Of a stretch of DNA of 64,000 bases, positions 32,743-47,359 are shown one piece after another. A program made the translations under genes and the position numbers. The DNA lies in contig JAHBYP010000003.1 of assembly GCA_019635875.1 (NCBI GenBank), positions 310,001 through 374,000 of the forward strand, read 5' to 3'. Source of the DNA: Alphaproteobacteria bacterium. GTDB lineage: Bacteria; Pseudomonadota; Alphaproteobacteria; Reyranellales; Reyranellaceae. The notes under the pieces were generated by a model that saw nothing but the letters and a program-made list of their open reading frames with translations, searched no databases and was not told where the DNA came from. Positions within the stretch are counted from its first letter, which is position 1; every line of letters begins with the position of its first letter.

Positions 32743-33284
32743 GACGCGTTCCCCCTCATTCCTGTCCATGCCCGCACCCCGAGCGCGACCGGACAAGATC
32801 GGGATTAAGCGCAGCTGATGCGGCAGAAGGATGGCGGCCGCTGCCCGCCTGCCTTGGAGCAGGATCCTCGCGCCGGCAGCCAGCCTGGCATCGGCTGAGG
32901 GTACGGCTGCGACCAGTCGAGGCGGCGGCGCGCTGGGCTCGCCAGCGCGTTGGCCCGCAAGAGAAGCAGCGCGAAGTGCAGTTCGAGCGCGTCACCGGGG
33001 AGGTGTTGCTGCTGCTGAAGGATCTGACCAGACGCACCTCCGTAAAATCTTACGATAATCAGGGGAACTCCAACCCCACCCGCGCGTTCCCTGCGCTAGC
33101 CCGGCGTGTGTTCACAAGCGCCGGCAGCGTCGGAGGGGGCATGCAAGACGGGGGGGAGCATCCGTCGCAAGCGGCGATGGCAAGATCGCCGCCGCCCGCC
33201 TCAGCGCCATCACCTTCCATCCCTGACTGCGCGGCCGGCCTCGTCCCGGGGACCCCGGCGCGATTCGCCGTGCCCTGGTGAACC
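32743..33284. other. 542-bp gap before the poly-HAMP kinase
   Basis: No intact gene. It holds the promoter side of the glycine-zipper gene, the LLM 3' fragment (32963-33029) and about 250 bp upstream of the kinase start. I see no clear sigma-70 hexamers in that last stretch. Confidence 0.5.
32963..33029 (+). pseudogene. decayed 3' fragment of an LLM oxidoreductase gene
   Basis: GAAGCAGCGCGAAGTGCAGT and onward through GCTGCTGAAGGATCTGACC aligns with 32158-32219 at the end of the LLM gene (protein QREVQFERVTGEVLLLLKDL against QRDVQLERVAGEVLPLLKDL). It has the same orientation, lacks the rest of the gene and has no stop at the equivalent place. Confidence 0.75.
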
Positions 33285-39025
<5,741 letters not shown>

Positions 39026-39029
<4 letters not shown>

Positions 39030-40186
39030 GCAAGACCATCGACGAGATCATGGTTGGGGAGGGCCTCGGCGCGCGAACGCCGCCGGATAGTGGGCCGATC
39101 AACGTCCTGATCGTCGATGACGAGCCGAAGAACCTTTTCGTGCTCGAAAGCATCCTCAATCATCCCAACTACCGGCTGGTCCGCGCCGAGTCGGCCGAAC
39201 AGGCGCTGCTCGCGCTTCTCGTTGACGAGTTCGCCTTGCTGATCCTCGACATTCGCATGCCGGGCATGACCGGCATCGAGCTGGCGCGGATCATCAAGGA
39301 GCGCAAGAAGACGTCGCAGGTGCCGATCATCTTCCTCACCGCCTACTACAACGAGGATCAACAGGTGCTGGCGGGCTACGACGCCGGGGCGGTGGACTAC
39401 CTGCAGAAGCCGGTGAACCCCGACATCTTGCGCTCGAAGGTCGCGGTCTTCGCCGAGCTCCACCGCATGCAGCGCGAATTGGCCAGGACCAACGACGCGC
39501 TGCGCGCCGAAGTGGCGGAGCGGCGCCGCGCCCAGGATCAGCTCCACGAGTTGAATGACACGCTCGAGCGGCGTGTGGCCGAGCGCACGGAGCACATCCG
39601 CCTGCTGCTGGGCGAGGTCAACCATCGCTCGAAGAACATGCTGAGCGTTGTGTCGGCGATCGCCCACCAGATGACCGCCGAGAACCAGAATGAGTTCGTG
39701 CGACGTTTCTCGCTGCGCATCCAGGCCTTGGCGGCAAGCCATGACCTGCTCGCCAGGAGCCAGTGGAAGAGCGTGGCAATCGTCGATCTTGTGCGCGCGC
39801 AGCTCGGCCACTTCGAGGACTTGCTTGAAGGACGGATCACCCTGGACGGGCCTCCGCTGAAGCTATCGGTCGTGGCCGCCCAGTGCATCGGCATGGTCGT
39901 CAACGAGCTGGCGACCAACGCCGTGAAGCACGGCGCGTTGTCCGGCGAACATGGCCGCGTGGCAGTCGCCTGGCAGATCGATGGGGGTGACATCGACGGG
40001 CGATTCACGATGAGCTGGCTCGAACGCAGCGGTCCGCCTGTCGCCGCGCCCGAACGTCGCGGCTTCGGCTCGACCGTCATCAAGAGCATGGCCGAGCTCA
40101 GCCTCGACGCATCGGTCGAGCTCGATTTCGCATCGTCGGGACTGACGTGGCGGCTCGCCTGCCCCACCACCAGGGTTCTCACCTGA
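39026..40186 (+). CDS. response regulator-histidine kinase (HWE/HisKA_2 type)
   Basis: 386 aa. An N-terminal receiver domain ([19 protein letters not shown]; phospho-acceptor in [11 protein letters not shown]; Lys in YLQKPVNPD) is joined by a coiled coil ([20 protein letters not shown]) to a kinase with the H-box [20 protein letters not shown] and N-box [16 protein letters not shown] of the HWE/HisKA_2 family, common in alphaproteobacteria. It probably takes phosphate from, or is regulated by, the upstream hybrid kinase. The start overlaps the kinase stop (ATGA) and its stop overlaps the next start by one base. Confidence 0.9.
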
Positions 40187-40557
40187 TGACCCCTGAGTCG
40201 CGACCGAAGCGCGTCCTGGTGGTCGAGGATGATGCGCTGATCGCGCTCGATATTTCGCGACAGCTGTCGGATGCCGGATTTCAGGTCGTCGGTCCGGCGA
40301 TCTCGGTGGCGAGGGCCCTAAGCTTGATTGCCGATCAGGGCTGCGACATTGCCGTGCTCGACGTCAATCTCGGCGACAAGGAGACGTCCGAGCCCATCGC
40401 CCACGCCCTGCGCGCGCGCAGCACGCCCTTCCTCGTCCTGTCGGGCTACATGCACGAGCAGCACCCGCACGGCCTCCGCGGCGCACCCGTACTCATCAAA
40501 CCCGCCAGCCCACCCGAGCTTGTCGCCATGGTGCTGAGCTGCTTCGACGCAGCGTGA
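40186..40557 (+). CDS. single-domain response regulator
   Basis: A 123-aa stand-alone receiver: RVLVVEDDALIALDISRQL, phospho-acceptor in IAVLDVNLGDKE, Thr/Ser site in FLVLSGYMHEQ and Lys in VLIKPASPPEL. There is no output domain, so it likely acts by phosphotransfer or protein binding, as CheY-like and Sdr-type regulators paired with HWE kinases do. It ends the three-gene signalling operon. Confidence 0.88.
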   Translation: MTPESRPKRVLVVEDDALIALDISRQLSDAGFQVVGPAISVARALSLIADQGCDIAVLDVNLGDKETSEPIAHALRARSTPFLVLSGYMHEQHPHGLRGAPVLIKPASPPELVAMVLSCFDAA

Positions 40558-40636
40558 CGATATTCTATGGACGCCGCGCCATTCGATACAAAGTCGCGCT
40601 CTGCCACGCGGTGAAACGGGCTCAAATAGGGACATC

Positions 40637-40705
40637 TGTCATCCCAAGCGGCAGCGAGGGATCCAGGAAAACCGACTGGGTTCCTCGCTGCGCTTGGAAT
40701 GACAG
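40637..40705. repeat. inverted repeat, family D (copy D3)
   Basis: TGTCATCCCAAGCGGCAGCGAGGGATCC and its near complement around a short loop. It lies about 80 bp after the response regulator and just before the molybdopterin oxidoreductase start. Confidence 0.85.
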
Positions 40706-40746
40706 GTGAGTCGCATCGCGGGACAGGTACGTCCGGAGACCAAGCC

Positions 40747-42786
40747 ATGACCATCGTCGAACGCCCCAGCGTCTGCACGCTCGACTGTCCCGACACCTGC
40801 AGCCTGACGGTCAGCGTCGAGGATGGCCGCGTGGTGAAGGTGCGCGGCTCCGAGGCGCTGCCCTACACCGCGGGCGTGATCTGCAGCAAGGTCGCGCATG
40901 ACAGCGCCGAGTTCGTGCACGGCAAGCAGCGCCTGCGTCATCCGCTGCGCCGTGTCGGGCCCAAGGGCTCGGGCCGGTTCGAGCGCATCGGCTGGAGCGA
41001 AGCGCTCGATGCGATCCACGCCGGGGTCAGCGACGTCGTCGCGCGCTTCGGGCCGCAGGCGGTGATGCCGCTGAACTACGCCGGCCCGCACGGCTTCCTC
41101 GCCTATGACAGCATGTCCTCGCGCTTCTTCCACCGGCTGGGCGCGACGCAGCTTTATCGCCAGGCGCTGTGCGGCGGCGTGCGCAGCCAGGCCTGGGCCG
41201 GCACCTACGGCGCGGTGCCCGGCTGCCCGCCGGAATTCGTCGAGCACGCCGACCTCAACGTGGTCTGGGGCAACAACGCCACCGTCGCCAACCTGCACGT
41301 CGTGCGCGGCGCGGCGCGCGCCAGGCGCAACGGTGGAAAGCTGGTGGTGATCGACCCGCTGCGCACGAAGATCGCCGAGCAGGCCGACCTGCACCTGGCG
41401 CCGCTGCCCGGCACCGACGTGCTGCTGGCCTGGTCGCTGGCCTGCGAGCTCGAGCGCAAGGGCGCGCTCGACGAAGCGTTCATCGCGCGCCACGTGCTGG
41501 GCTTCGAGGAATTCATGGCGCGCGCCCGTCAATGGCCCGCGTCGCGCGCGGCGGAAGCCTGCGGCCTGCCGCAGGACCAGATCCTCACTCTGGCGCGCTG
41601 GCTCGCCGGGTCGAAGCGGCTGGTGATGGCGCCGGGCAACGGGCTGGAACGCGGCCGCAACGGCGGCAGCGGCATCCGCGCGGCGATCGCGCTGCCGGCG
41701 CTGCTCGGCAGGCTGGGCAAGGGCAGCGGCATCGTGCTGGGCGCCGGCAACGCCTTTCCCAAGACGCCGGCGAAGCTGCAGCGGCCCGATCTCGCGCCGC
41801 CGGGCACGCGCACGCTCAACATCAACGATGTCGGCCGCCATCTCGTGGAGGACACGCTCGATCCGCCGCTGCGCGCGCTCTTCATCTACAACCACAATCC
41901 GCTGGTCGTGCATCCCGACCAGAACCGCATGCGCCGCGGGCTGGCGCGCGAGGACATCTTCGCCGTCGGCATCGAGCTGACGATGAGCGAGAGCATGGCG
42001 TATTGCGACATCGTGCTGCCGGCGGCGAGCCACTTCGAGTACGACGACCTCTACGCCGCCTATGGCCATCACTGGCTGCAGCGCGCCGAGGCGGCGATCG
42101 CGCCGATCGGCGAGGCGCTGCCCAACACCGAGATCTTCCGCCGCCTGGCGGCGCGCTTCGGCTTCGACGAGCCGTGCTTGAAGGCGAGCGATGCCGAGCT
42201 GATGGACGACGCGGTCGACGGCGCCGACCGGCGGCTCATGGGCCTGCGGCCGAGCGCGATCCCGACCGACAGGGCGCTGCGCATGAGCGGGCCCGACGGC
42301 CAGCCGATGGTGATGTTCGACAACGTCTTCCCGGCGACGCCCTCGGGCCGTATCGAGCTTGTGTCCGAGACGCTGGCGCAGCGCTGGGGCGAGGCGGCGC
42401 TGCTCGCCGATTTCCGCCCGCGCGATGCCTCGCATCCGCTGATGCTGATCTCGCCGGCCTCGGACCGGCGCATCTCCTCGACCTTCGGCGATCTCGCCGC
42501 GTCGCGCGCGGCGCCGCCGCTGAAGATGAATCCGGCCGACGCGGCGCGGCGCGGCCTCGCGGACGGCGGCGAGGTGCGGGTGTGGAACCGGCTCGGCGAG
42601 GTGATCCTGCCGCTCGAGGTGACCGACGCCGTGCCGCCGGGCGTCGTCGCCAGCGAGAAAGGCGCCTGGCTGTCGACCAGCCGCACCGGCCAGACGATCT
42701 CGGCGCTGGTCTCGGCCGACCAGCGCGCCGACCTCGCCGAAGGCGCCTGCTTCAACGATACGGGAGTCGAGGTCGGGCCGGCGTGA
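40747..42786 (+). CDS. molybdopterin-dependent oxidoreductase (DMSO reductase family)
   Basis: A 679-aa catalytic subunit binding bis-MGD. The N-terminus has a [4Fe-4S] cysteine set (VCTLDCPDTCSLTV and VICSKV). The cofactor domains show VVWGNNATVANLHVVRGAAR and KLVVIDPLRTKIAEQADLHL, and the C-terminal MopB-CT domain includes LMLISPASDRRISSTFG. There is no Tat signal, so it is cytoplasmic. The substrate is unknown; partner electron-transfer subunits are not encoded nearby. ATG 40747 is chosen over the earlier in-frame start at 40699, which lies inside repeat D3. Confidence 0.85.
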   Translation: MTIVERPSVCTLDCPDTCSLTVSVEDGRVVKVRGSEALPYTAGVICSKVAHDSAEFVHGKQRLRHPLRRVGPKGSGRFERIGWSEALDAIHAGVSDVVARFGPQAVMPLNYAGPHGFLAYDSMSSRFFHRLGATQLYRQALCGGVRSQAWAGTYGAVPGCPPEFVEHADLNVVWGNNATVANLHVVRGAARARRNGGKLVVIDPLRTKIAEQADLHLAPLPGTDVLLAWSLACELERKGALDEAFIARHVLGFEEFMARARQWPASRAAEACGLPQDQILTLARWLAGSKRLVMAPGNGLERGRNGGSGIRAAIALPALLGRLGKGSGIVLGAGNAFPKTPAKLQRPDLAPPGTRTLNINDVGRHLVEDTLDPPLRALFIYNHNPLVVHPDQNRMRRGLAREDIFAVGIELTMSESMAYCDIVLPAASHFEYDDLYAAYGHHWLQRAEAAIAPIGEALPNTEIFRRLAARFGFDEPCLKASDAELMDDAVDGADRRLMGLRPSAIPTDRALRMSGPDGQPMVMFDNVFPATPSGRIELVSETLAQRWGEAALLADFRPRDASHPLMLISPASDRRISSTFGDLAASRAAPPLKMNPADAARRGLADGGEVRVWNRLGEVILPLEVTDAVPPGVVASEKGAWLSTSRTGQTISALVSADQRADLAEGACFNDTGVEVGPA

Positions 42787-42797
42787 ACTGCGCCTTC

Positions 42798-42921
42798 CTC
42801 CCTCTCCCCGCTGGCGGGGAGAGGGTCGGGGTGAGGGGTTGCTTCAGGTTGGGCGCAGCCGTAGTGCGCCACTTGCTGCAGCCCCTCACCCCAACCCTTT
42901 CCCGCTCGCGGGGAGAGGGAG
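42798..42921. repeat. palindromic repeat, family C (copy C1)
   Basis: Ends TCCCTCTCCCCGCTGGCGGGGAGAGGGT and CCCGCTCGCGGGGAGAGGGA flank inner arms GGGGTGAGGGGTTGC and GCAGCCCCTCACCCCAACCC. It lies between convergent genes and could serve as a bidirectional terminator. Confidence 0.85.
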
Positions 42922-42927
42922 CAGAGG

Positions 42928-43200
42928 TCAGCGGTAGTAGCCGCTGTTGTAGCCGTTGTAGTTGGGATACTGCGGCGCGGTCGCGGCGCCGATCGCGGCG
43001 CCGCCGAGGCCGCCGAGCACCAGGCCGGTCATCGGGTTGAAGCCGAAGGCCGGGCCGGCCAGCGCGCCGCCGGCGCCGCCGATCACGCCACCCGACACCG
43101 CGCGCTGGCCCATCGTGTCGCCGCAGGCGCTCAGGCCCAGCATCGCCAGCAGGGCGACGGCGACGAATTTCGACTTGGTGGTGTTCGACTGGGCGATCAT
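42928..43200 (-). CDS. glycine-zipper lipoprotein (short form)
   Basis: A 90-aa paralogue of the protein at 32284-32742: signal VALLAMLGLSACGDTMGQRA with lipobox, then a glycine zipper (SGGVIGGAGGALAGPAFG) and a Tyr/Asn-rich tail ending NGYNSGYYR. The frame is open upstream; ATG 43200 gives the lipoprotein signal. Envelope localisation is likely. Confidence 0.72.
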   Translation of the reverse strand: MIAQSNTTKSKFVAVALLAMLGLSACGDTMGQRAVSGGVIGGAGGALAGPAFGFNPMTGLVLGGLGGAAIGAATAPQYPNYNGYNSGYYR

Positions 43201-43387
43201 GACGCGCTCTCCTCTTCGTGTGTGGCCCCCCTGAGGAGCGGCCGACGCACAGGAAAGCGCGCCGCAGGGCCGGCACGAAGGCCACGCAAGGGCGAAGCTG
43301 TGGCCCAGCGTATCGTCCGATGACAAACGGTAACGGGCGGCCGAAGCCGCCCGTCTTGTACACAGACTCAACGCCTTACGCGCAGAA

Positions 43388-43609
43388 TTACTGCTTCTTC
43401 TCGGTCGTTGCAGCGCCGACAACGGCACCGCCGACGCCGCCGATCAGCGCCCCGCCCCACCAGGAAACGCCGGGCAGCAGCAGGCCAGCGACCGTGCCGG
43501 CGGCGAGACCGATGCCGCCGCCCGTGGCTGCACGCTCGCCCATGCTCTCACCGCACGCCGACAACACCAACGCCGCCGGCAACAGCAGCGCCATCAGCCG
43601 CTTCGCCAT
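43388..43609 (-). CDS. glycine-zipper lipoprotein (minimal form)
   Basis: 73 aa: signal and lipobox MALLLPAALVLSACGESMGE, then glycine-zipper residues (ATGGGIGLAAGTVAGLLLPG and GGVGGAVVGAATTEKKQ). It is the third member of the family in this window and lacks the tyrosine-rich tail. It has the same orientation as the gene at 42928, with 187 bp between them, so separate promoters are possible. Confidence 0.7.
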   Translation of the reverse strand: MAKRLMALLLPAALVLSACGESMGERAATGGGIGLAAGTVAGLLLPGVSWWGGALIGGVGGAVVGAATTEKKQ

Positions 43610-43848
43610 CGCCCTACTCTCCAAACGCCCGAAAGACTGAAAATCGATAAAAGGGCGGCAAAACCGCGCCGCCTAATCAGGGGATAACCGGCCCGGAAGT
43701 TGCCGGCATTTTATTGTGCTGCGCGTCGATCACGTGGGGGAGGGGATCGCGCGCAATTGTGAGATTAAGATAGGGGCATAGAATCCTGATTTCAATAGTT
43801 TTCTTTTGGAGCCACTAAGCCCTTCACCGGACTCGCTTTTTGCCCCGC

Positions 43849-45012
43849 TCAGCAGCCCGGCGGCCCCGCGCGGCGGGTCTTGCGCAGCAGCATTGGGCCA
43901 TAGACCGCGGCGAAGCCGGCGAAGGCCGCGGCCCAAGCGATGGCGGCAAGCTGCATCAGCGCGGCGTCGAGCGCCGAGGGGAAGGACGCGGCGATGCGCG
44001 CCAGCGCCGCCAGCAGCGCCAGGCCGTAGACCATTACCGTGGCGCGCGACGCCACCAGCGCGCGCCCGGTATGGCCCAGGGTGGCGCGGGTCATCACGGC
44101 GAGCGTCATCAGGCCGATGCCGCCCACGCCCCAGGCATGCGCCGCCGCGCCGGTCAGCGGCTGCGGCGCCAGCGCCGAGGCGCCGGCGAGCAGGAAGCCG
44201 ATCGGGATGAAGGCGTAGGCGAGGTGCAGCACCAGCACCAGCCCGTCGCCGCGCGCGCGATCGCCCGCCCAGCGCGCCAGCCGCACCAGCTGCAGCACGC
44301 CGGCGGCGAGGCAAAGCGCACCGGCGAGCCAGAGTTCCGGCGCCGCCACCCACGCCGCCAGCGCGCCGACCGAGAGCGCGATGCAGGCGATGTCGAGGCG
44401 GTTGAACGGCGCCGGCAGGCGGCCCGGTCCCAGGCGCATCAGCGCGTTGCGCGTGAAGTTGGGCACGATGCGCCCGCCGATCAGCACGATCAGCCCGACC
44501 ACGACCGCGAGGCCCAGGCGCAGCCCGACATCGGCCACGCCTTCGCGCAGCACCTCGACATGGAAGTGGACATTGGCGGCGACCAGCAGGCCGAGGATGA
44601 CGAGGATCTTGAAGTTGCGCCGGTTGCCCGAGGCGACGATCTCGCGGCCGGCGACGAGGGCCACCATGGGCAGGAACAGCAGGTCGAGCGCCATCGCCGC
44701 CGCCAGGCCGATCAGGTCGGAGATCGCCATGCCGACGCGGCCGGCGAGCCAGGCGGCGGCGAGCAGCATCAGCGGCCGGCCGGCGACCGGTGGCCGGCCG
44801 GTCCAGTTGGGGATCGCGGTGAGCAGGAAGCCGGCGATCGCCGCGGCGGCGTAGCCGAAGACCATCTCATGCGCATGCCAGTCGCGCGGCGACATCGCCA
44901 GCGGCAGCGCGACATGGCCGAGGAAGACCGGCAACCACAGCAGGATGGCCACAGCAGCGAAGCCGCCGGCGGCGAGGAAGAAGGTGCGAAAGCCGTAACT
45001 GAACAGGGTCAT
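43849..45012 (-). CDS. nnrS: NnrS family protein
   Basis: A 387-aa polytopic heme/copper membrane protein with about 12 hydrophobic segments. The family signature is WHAHEMVFGYAAAAIAGFLL, then TAIPNWTGRPP. NnrS proteins protect against nitrosative stress in denitrifiers and nitrate respirers. It is the last gene of the minus-strand nar cluster, separated from the 101-aa gene by repeat B2. Confidence 0.9.
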   Translation of the reverse strand: MTLFSYGFRTFFLAAGGFAAVAILLWLPVFLGHVALPLAMSPRDWHAHEMVFGYAAAAIAGFLLTAIPNWTGRPPVAGRPLMLLAAAWLAGRVGMAISDLIGLAAAMALDLLFLPMVALVAGREIVASGNRRNFKILVILGLLVAANVHFHVEVLREGVADVGLRLGLAVVVGLIVLIGGRIVPNFTRNALMRLGPGRLPAPFNRLDIACIALSVGALAAWVAAPELWLAGALCLAAGVLQLVRLARWAGDRARGDGLVLVLHLAYAFIPIGFLLAGASALAPQPLTGAAAHAWGVGGIGLMTLAVMTRATLGHTGRALVASRATVMVYGLALLAALARIAASFPSALDAALMQLAAIAWAAAFAGFAAVYGPMLLRKTRRAGPPGC

Positions 45013-45030
45013 GGGACTGCTTCTCTCACT

Positions 45031-45185
45031 TCCTTCTCCCCGCGCAGGCGGGGAGAAGGTGCCCGAAGGGCGGATGAGGGGCTTCGCGGAGTCTCTACGG
45101 CGACGCTGCTTGTCGTTGCGCGAGGAAGCCCCTCATCCGCCTCGCTTCCGCTCGGCACCTTCTCCCCGCCTTCGCGGGAAGAAGG
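45031..45185. repeat. palindromic repeat, family B (copy B2)
   Basis: A 155-bp element with hairpin ends CTTCTCCCCGCGCAGGCGGGG... and GCACCTTCTCCCCGCCTTCG..., and inner modules GGATGAGGGGCTTC and GAAGCCCCTCATCCGCCTC. It lies upstream of nnrS within the nar cluster. Confidence 0.87.
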
Positions 45186-45190
45186 AAAAT

Positions 45191-45496
45191 TCAACCGCCG
45201 TGGCAGCCGCACGGTTGCGCGTCGTGGCGCAGCGACCAGCGCAGCATCTGCTTCAGGCACGCCGCGCCGGGATCATCGGCGCGTTCCATCGCCGTCATCA
45301 GCGCCAGCCAGTCGTCGTCCGACGCGTGGCCGGCGAAGCGCCGCGCGGCGAAGGCGGCGTAGATCGCCGGCGTCTCGTCGACGTCGCGCGCCGCCTGGTC
45401 GACCTCGGCGAGCAGCGCGAGATCGTCCAGCGCGAGCATCGCCTCGGTGGCGAACGCCTCGTCGCCCAATCGCTCGAGCACCTGACCCAGCATCAT
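45191..45496 (-). CDS. small hypothetical protein of the nar cluster
   Basis: 101 aa, helical and acidic, starting MMLGQVLERLGDEAFATEAM and ending in a Cys/His cluster (DAQPCGCHGG) that could bind a metal. I do not recognise the family. Position between the parvulin gene and nnrS suggests a role in nitrate reductase maturation or nitrosative-stress response. Confidence 0.6.
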   Translation of the reverse strand: MMLGQVLERLGDEAFATEAMLALDDLALLAEVDQAARDVDETPAIYAAFAARRFAGHASDDDWLALMTAMERADDPGAACLKQMLRWSLRHDAQPCGCHGG

Positions 45497-45512
45497 GTCG
45501 AGACTCCCTGTT

Positions 45513-45634
45513 CCCTTCCCCCGGAGGGGGAAGGTGCCCGAAGGGCGGAAGGGGGATGTCGAAGACGGACAGCGGATTCGTTGAGACATCCCCCATCCGG
45601 CGCTGCGCGCCACCTTCCCCCTCCGGGGGAAGGC
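45513..45634. repeat. palindromic repeat, family A (copy A6)
   Basis: A 122-bp element with ends CCCTTCCCCCGGAGGGGGAAGG and CCTTCCCCCTCCGGGGGAAGG. Inner modules are oriented as in A2. It is inside the nar cluster, between the parvulin gene and the 101-aa gene. Confidence 0.9.
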
Positions 45635-45665
45635 AGGAGCGATCGTCCCGTCATGGCCGCGCCTC

Positions 45666-46511
45666 CTACTGCAGCAGCGGGCCGGCGGCGGGCGCGAGGT
45701 CGACGCCGGTGACGACGGCGCGGCCGGCGAGCACCGAGACGTATTGCTGCAGCGCGCGCCGCCGCACGCTCTCGTCGAGGTACTCGGCGATGCGCGCGCG
45801 CACCATCTCGAACGGCAGCTCGCGTCCCTCGATGCGGCGGTCGAGCCGCACGACATGGAAGCCGTAGCGGCTCTCGACGGGCTCGGCGTGGATCGTGCCG
45901 GGCAACATGGTGCGCAGCGCGGCGTCGAACTCCGGCGCGGTCTGGCCGGGCGAGAGCTGGCCGAGATTACCGCCCTGCCCCGCCGACGGGCAGGCCGAGT
46001 GCTGTGCGGCCATGACGGCGAAGTCCTGCGGCCGCGCGCACAGCGCCTCGATCAGCCTGCGCGCCGTCTCGCGCGCCTGCGCGCGCGCCGCCGCGTCGCC
46101 GGGCGCGGCCGGCAGCAGGATATGCGCGGCCTCGCTGAGATCGGGCGTGCGGAAGCGCGCGATGTTGCGCGCGTAGTAGCGCCGGCAGGTCTGCTCGTCG
46201 GCCGAGGGCACGACCACCTCGCGCTCGATCAGTTGCCGGTAGCGCGCTTCCTGCCCGGTCTCGGCGCGCCCCTCCTCGTCCTCGATCGGCTCGGCGACGA
46301 TGCCCAGGCGATCGGCCTCCTGCGACAGCAGCTCGCGGATCGCCAGGGCGCGGCTCGCCATCTCCCACGCCTGGTCGGGATCGGACGACGGGTGATGCTG
46401 GGTCTCGCGCACGATATCGGCGCTCGCGATGGCCACGCCGTTGACGCTGACCGGGACCGGCCGCGCGAAGCGCCGGCGCGGCCGGACGTTGGCGGTGGTG
46501 GCGACGCTCAT
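45666..46511 (-). CDS. parvulin-type peptidyl-prolyl isomerase (NifM-like)
   Basis: 281 aa. The N-terminal helical region (VPVSVNGVAIASADIVRETQ) is followed by a PpiC rotamase domain (EAAHILLPAA, CPSAGQGGNLGQLSPGQTAP, RYGFHVVRLDR). There is no signal peptide, so a cytoplasmic chaperone is likely, as seen for NifM-like isomerases in nar operons that assist NarG maturation. ATG 46511 overlaps the narI stop (ATGA), giving strong coupling. Confidence 0.85.
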   Translation of the reverse strand: MSVATTANVRPRRRFARPVPVSVNGVAIASADIVRETQHHPSSDPDQAWEMASRALAIRELLSQEADRLGIVAEPIEDEEGRAETGQEARYRQLIEREVVVPSADEQTCRRYYARNIARFRTPDLSEAAHILLPAAPGDAAARAQARETARRLIEALCARPQDFAVMAAQHSACPSAGQGGNLGQLSPGQTAPEFDAALRTMLPGTIHAEPVESRYGFHVVRLDRRIEGRELPFEMVRARIAEYLDESVRRRALQQYVSVLAGRAVVTGVDLAPAAGPLLQ

Positions 46512-47215
46512 GACCGCCCCCGTGCCGGCAGTGGGCCACGGCTGCGCACGACCTGGTAGCCGCGCCTTCCGAGATACCAGACCGGCGCCGACCAGATGTG
46601 GACCAGGCGGCTGAACGGGAAGACGAGGAACAGGGTCATGCCCAGCACCAGATGCGTCAGGTACGGCCAGTCGAGTCCCTGCAGCGTTTTCGCGTCGACC
46701 GGATGCAGGGTGACGATACCCTGCGCCCAGTGCGAGAGGATCAGCATCACCGAGCCGTCGCGATGACCGATCGAGAACGGCAGGGTGATCAGGCCGAGCA
46801 CGAGCTGGATCCACAGCAGCGCCAGGATGGCGATGTCCATCGCCGAGCTGGTGCGCCGGATGCGCTCGTCGAACAGCCGGCGATGCAGAAGCAAGGTGAG
46901 CCCGACGAAGCAGATCACGCCGGCGATGCCGCCGGCGGCGACGGCCACCAGCTGCTTGACCTCGACGCTCATCACCAGGGTGTAGAGCGAGGTCGGCGTC
47001 AGCAGGCCGACCGCGTGGCCCAGCAGCAGGAACAGGATGCCGACATGGAACAGGTTCGAGCCCCAGCGCAGCTGGCGCTTGCGCAGGATCTGGCTCGAGC
47101 TCGCCTTCCAGGTGTAGGGCTCGCGATCGAAGCGGATCAGGCTGCCGAGCAGGAACACCGTCAGGCAGATATACGGGTACCAGACGAACAGCAGATGGAA
47201 GATGTAGTCCTTCAT
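46508..47215 (-). CDS. narI: respiratory nitrate reductase gamma subunit NarI
   Basis: A 235-aa diheme cytochrome b membrane subunit taking electrons from quinol. Five hydrophobic segments with paired histidines are visible (SNLFHVGILFLLLGHAVGLL, and the C-terminal LSHWAQGIVTLHPVDA with YLTHLVLGMTLFLVFPFSRL), as expected for heme ligation. The upstream frame extension to 47347 is translated repeat D4; ATG 47215 is the normal start. Confidence 0.95.
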   Translation of the reverse strand: MKDYIFHLLFVWYPYICLTVFLLGSLIRFDREPYTWKASSSQILRKRQLRWGSNLFHVGILFLLLGHAVGLLTPTSLYTLVMSVEVKQLVAVAAGGIAGVICFVGLTLLLHRRLFDERIRRTSSAMDIAILALLWIQLVLGLITLPFSIGHRDGSVMLILSHWAQGIVTLHPVDAKTLQGLDWPYLTHLVLGMTLFLVFPFSRLVHIWSAPVWYLGRRGYQVVRSRGPLPARGRS

Positions 47216-47265
47216 GACGCCACTCCGTGGTGGAATTCGATTTCCGCGCGAGTGTGAGCCCACCC

Positions 47266-47333
47266 TGTCATCCCGAGCGCAGCGAGGAATCCACGCGGCT
47301 CCCCTGGATCCCTCGCTGCGCTCGGGATGACAG
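47266..47333. repeat. inverted repeat, family D (copy D4) inside the nar operon
   Basis: TGTCATCCCGAGCGCAGCGAGGAATCCA ... CTGGATCCCTCGCTGCGCTCGGGATGACA. It sits in the narJ-narI gap, where nar operons usually overlap or nearly so, which suggests a late insertion. Confidence 0.88.
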
Positions 47334-47359
47334 ATGGTGCCGTCCACTCGGACACAGCC

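Noticed and set aside
47217-47347. Longer NarI N-terminus starting at 47347
   Set aside because: The extra residues (HPERSEGSRGAAWIPRCARD) are translated family D repeat. NarI begins normally at MKDYIFHLLFVWYPY.
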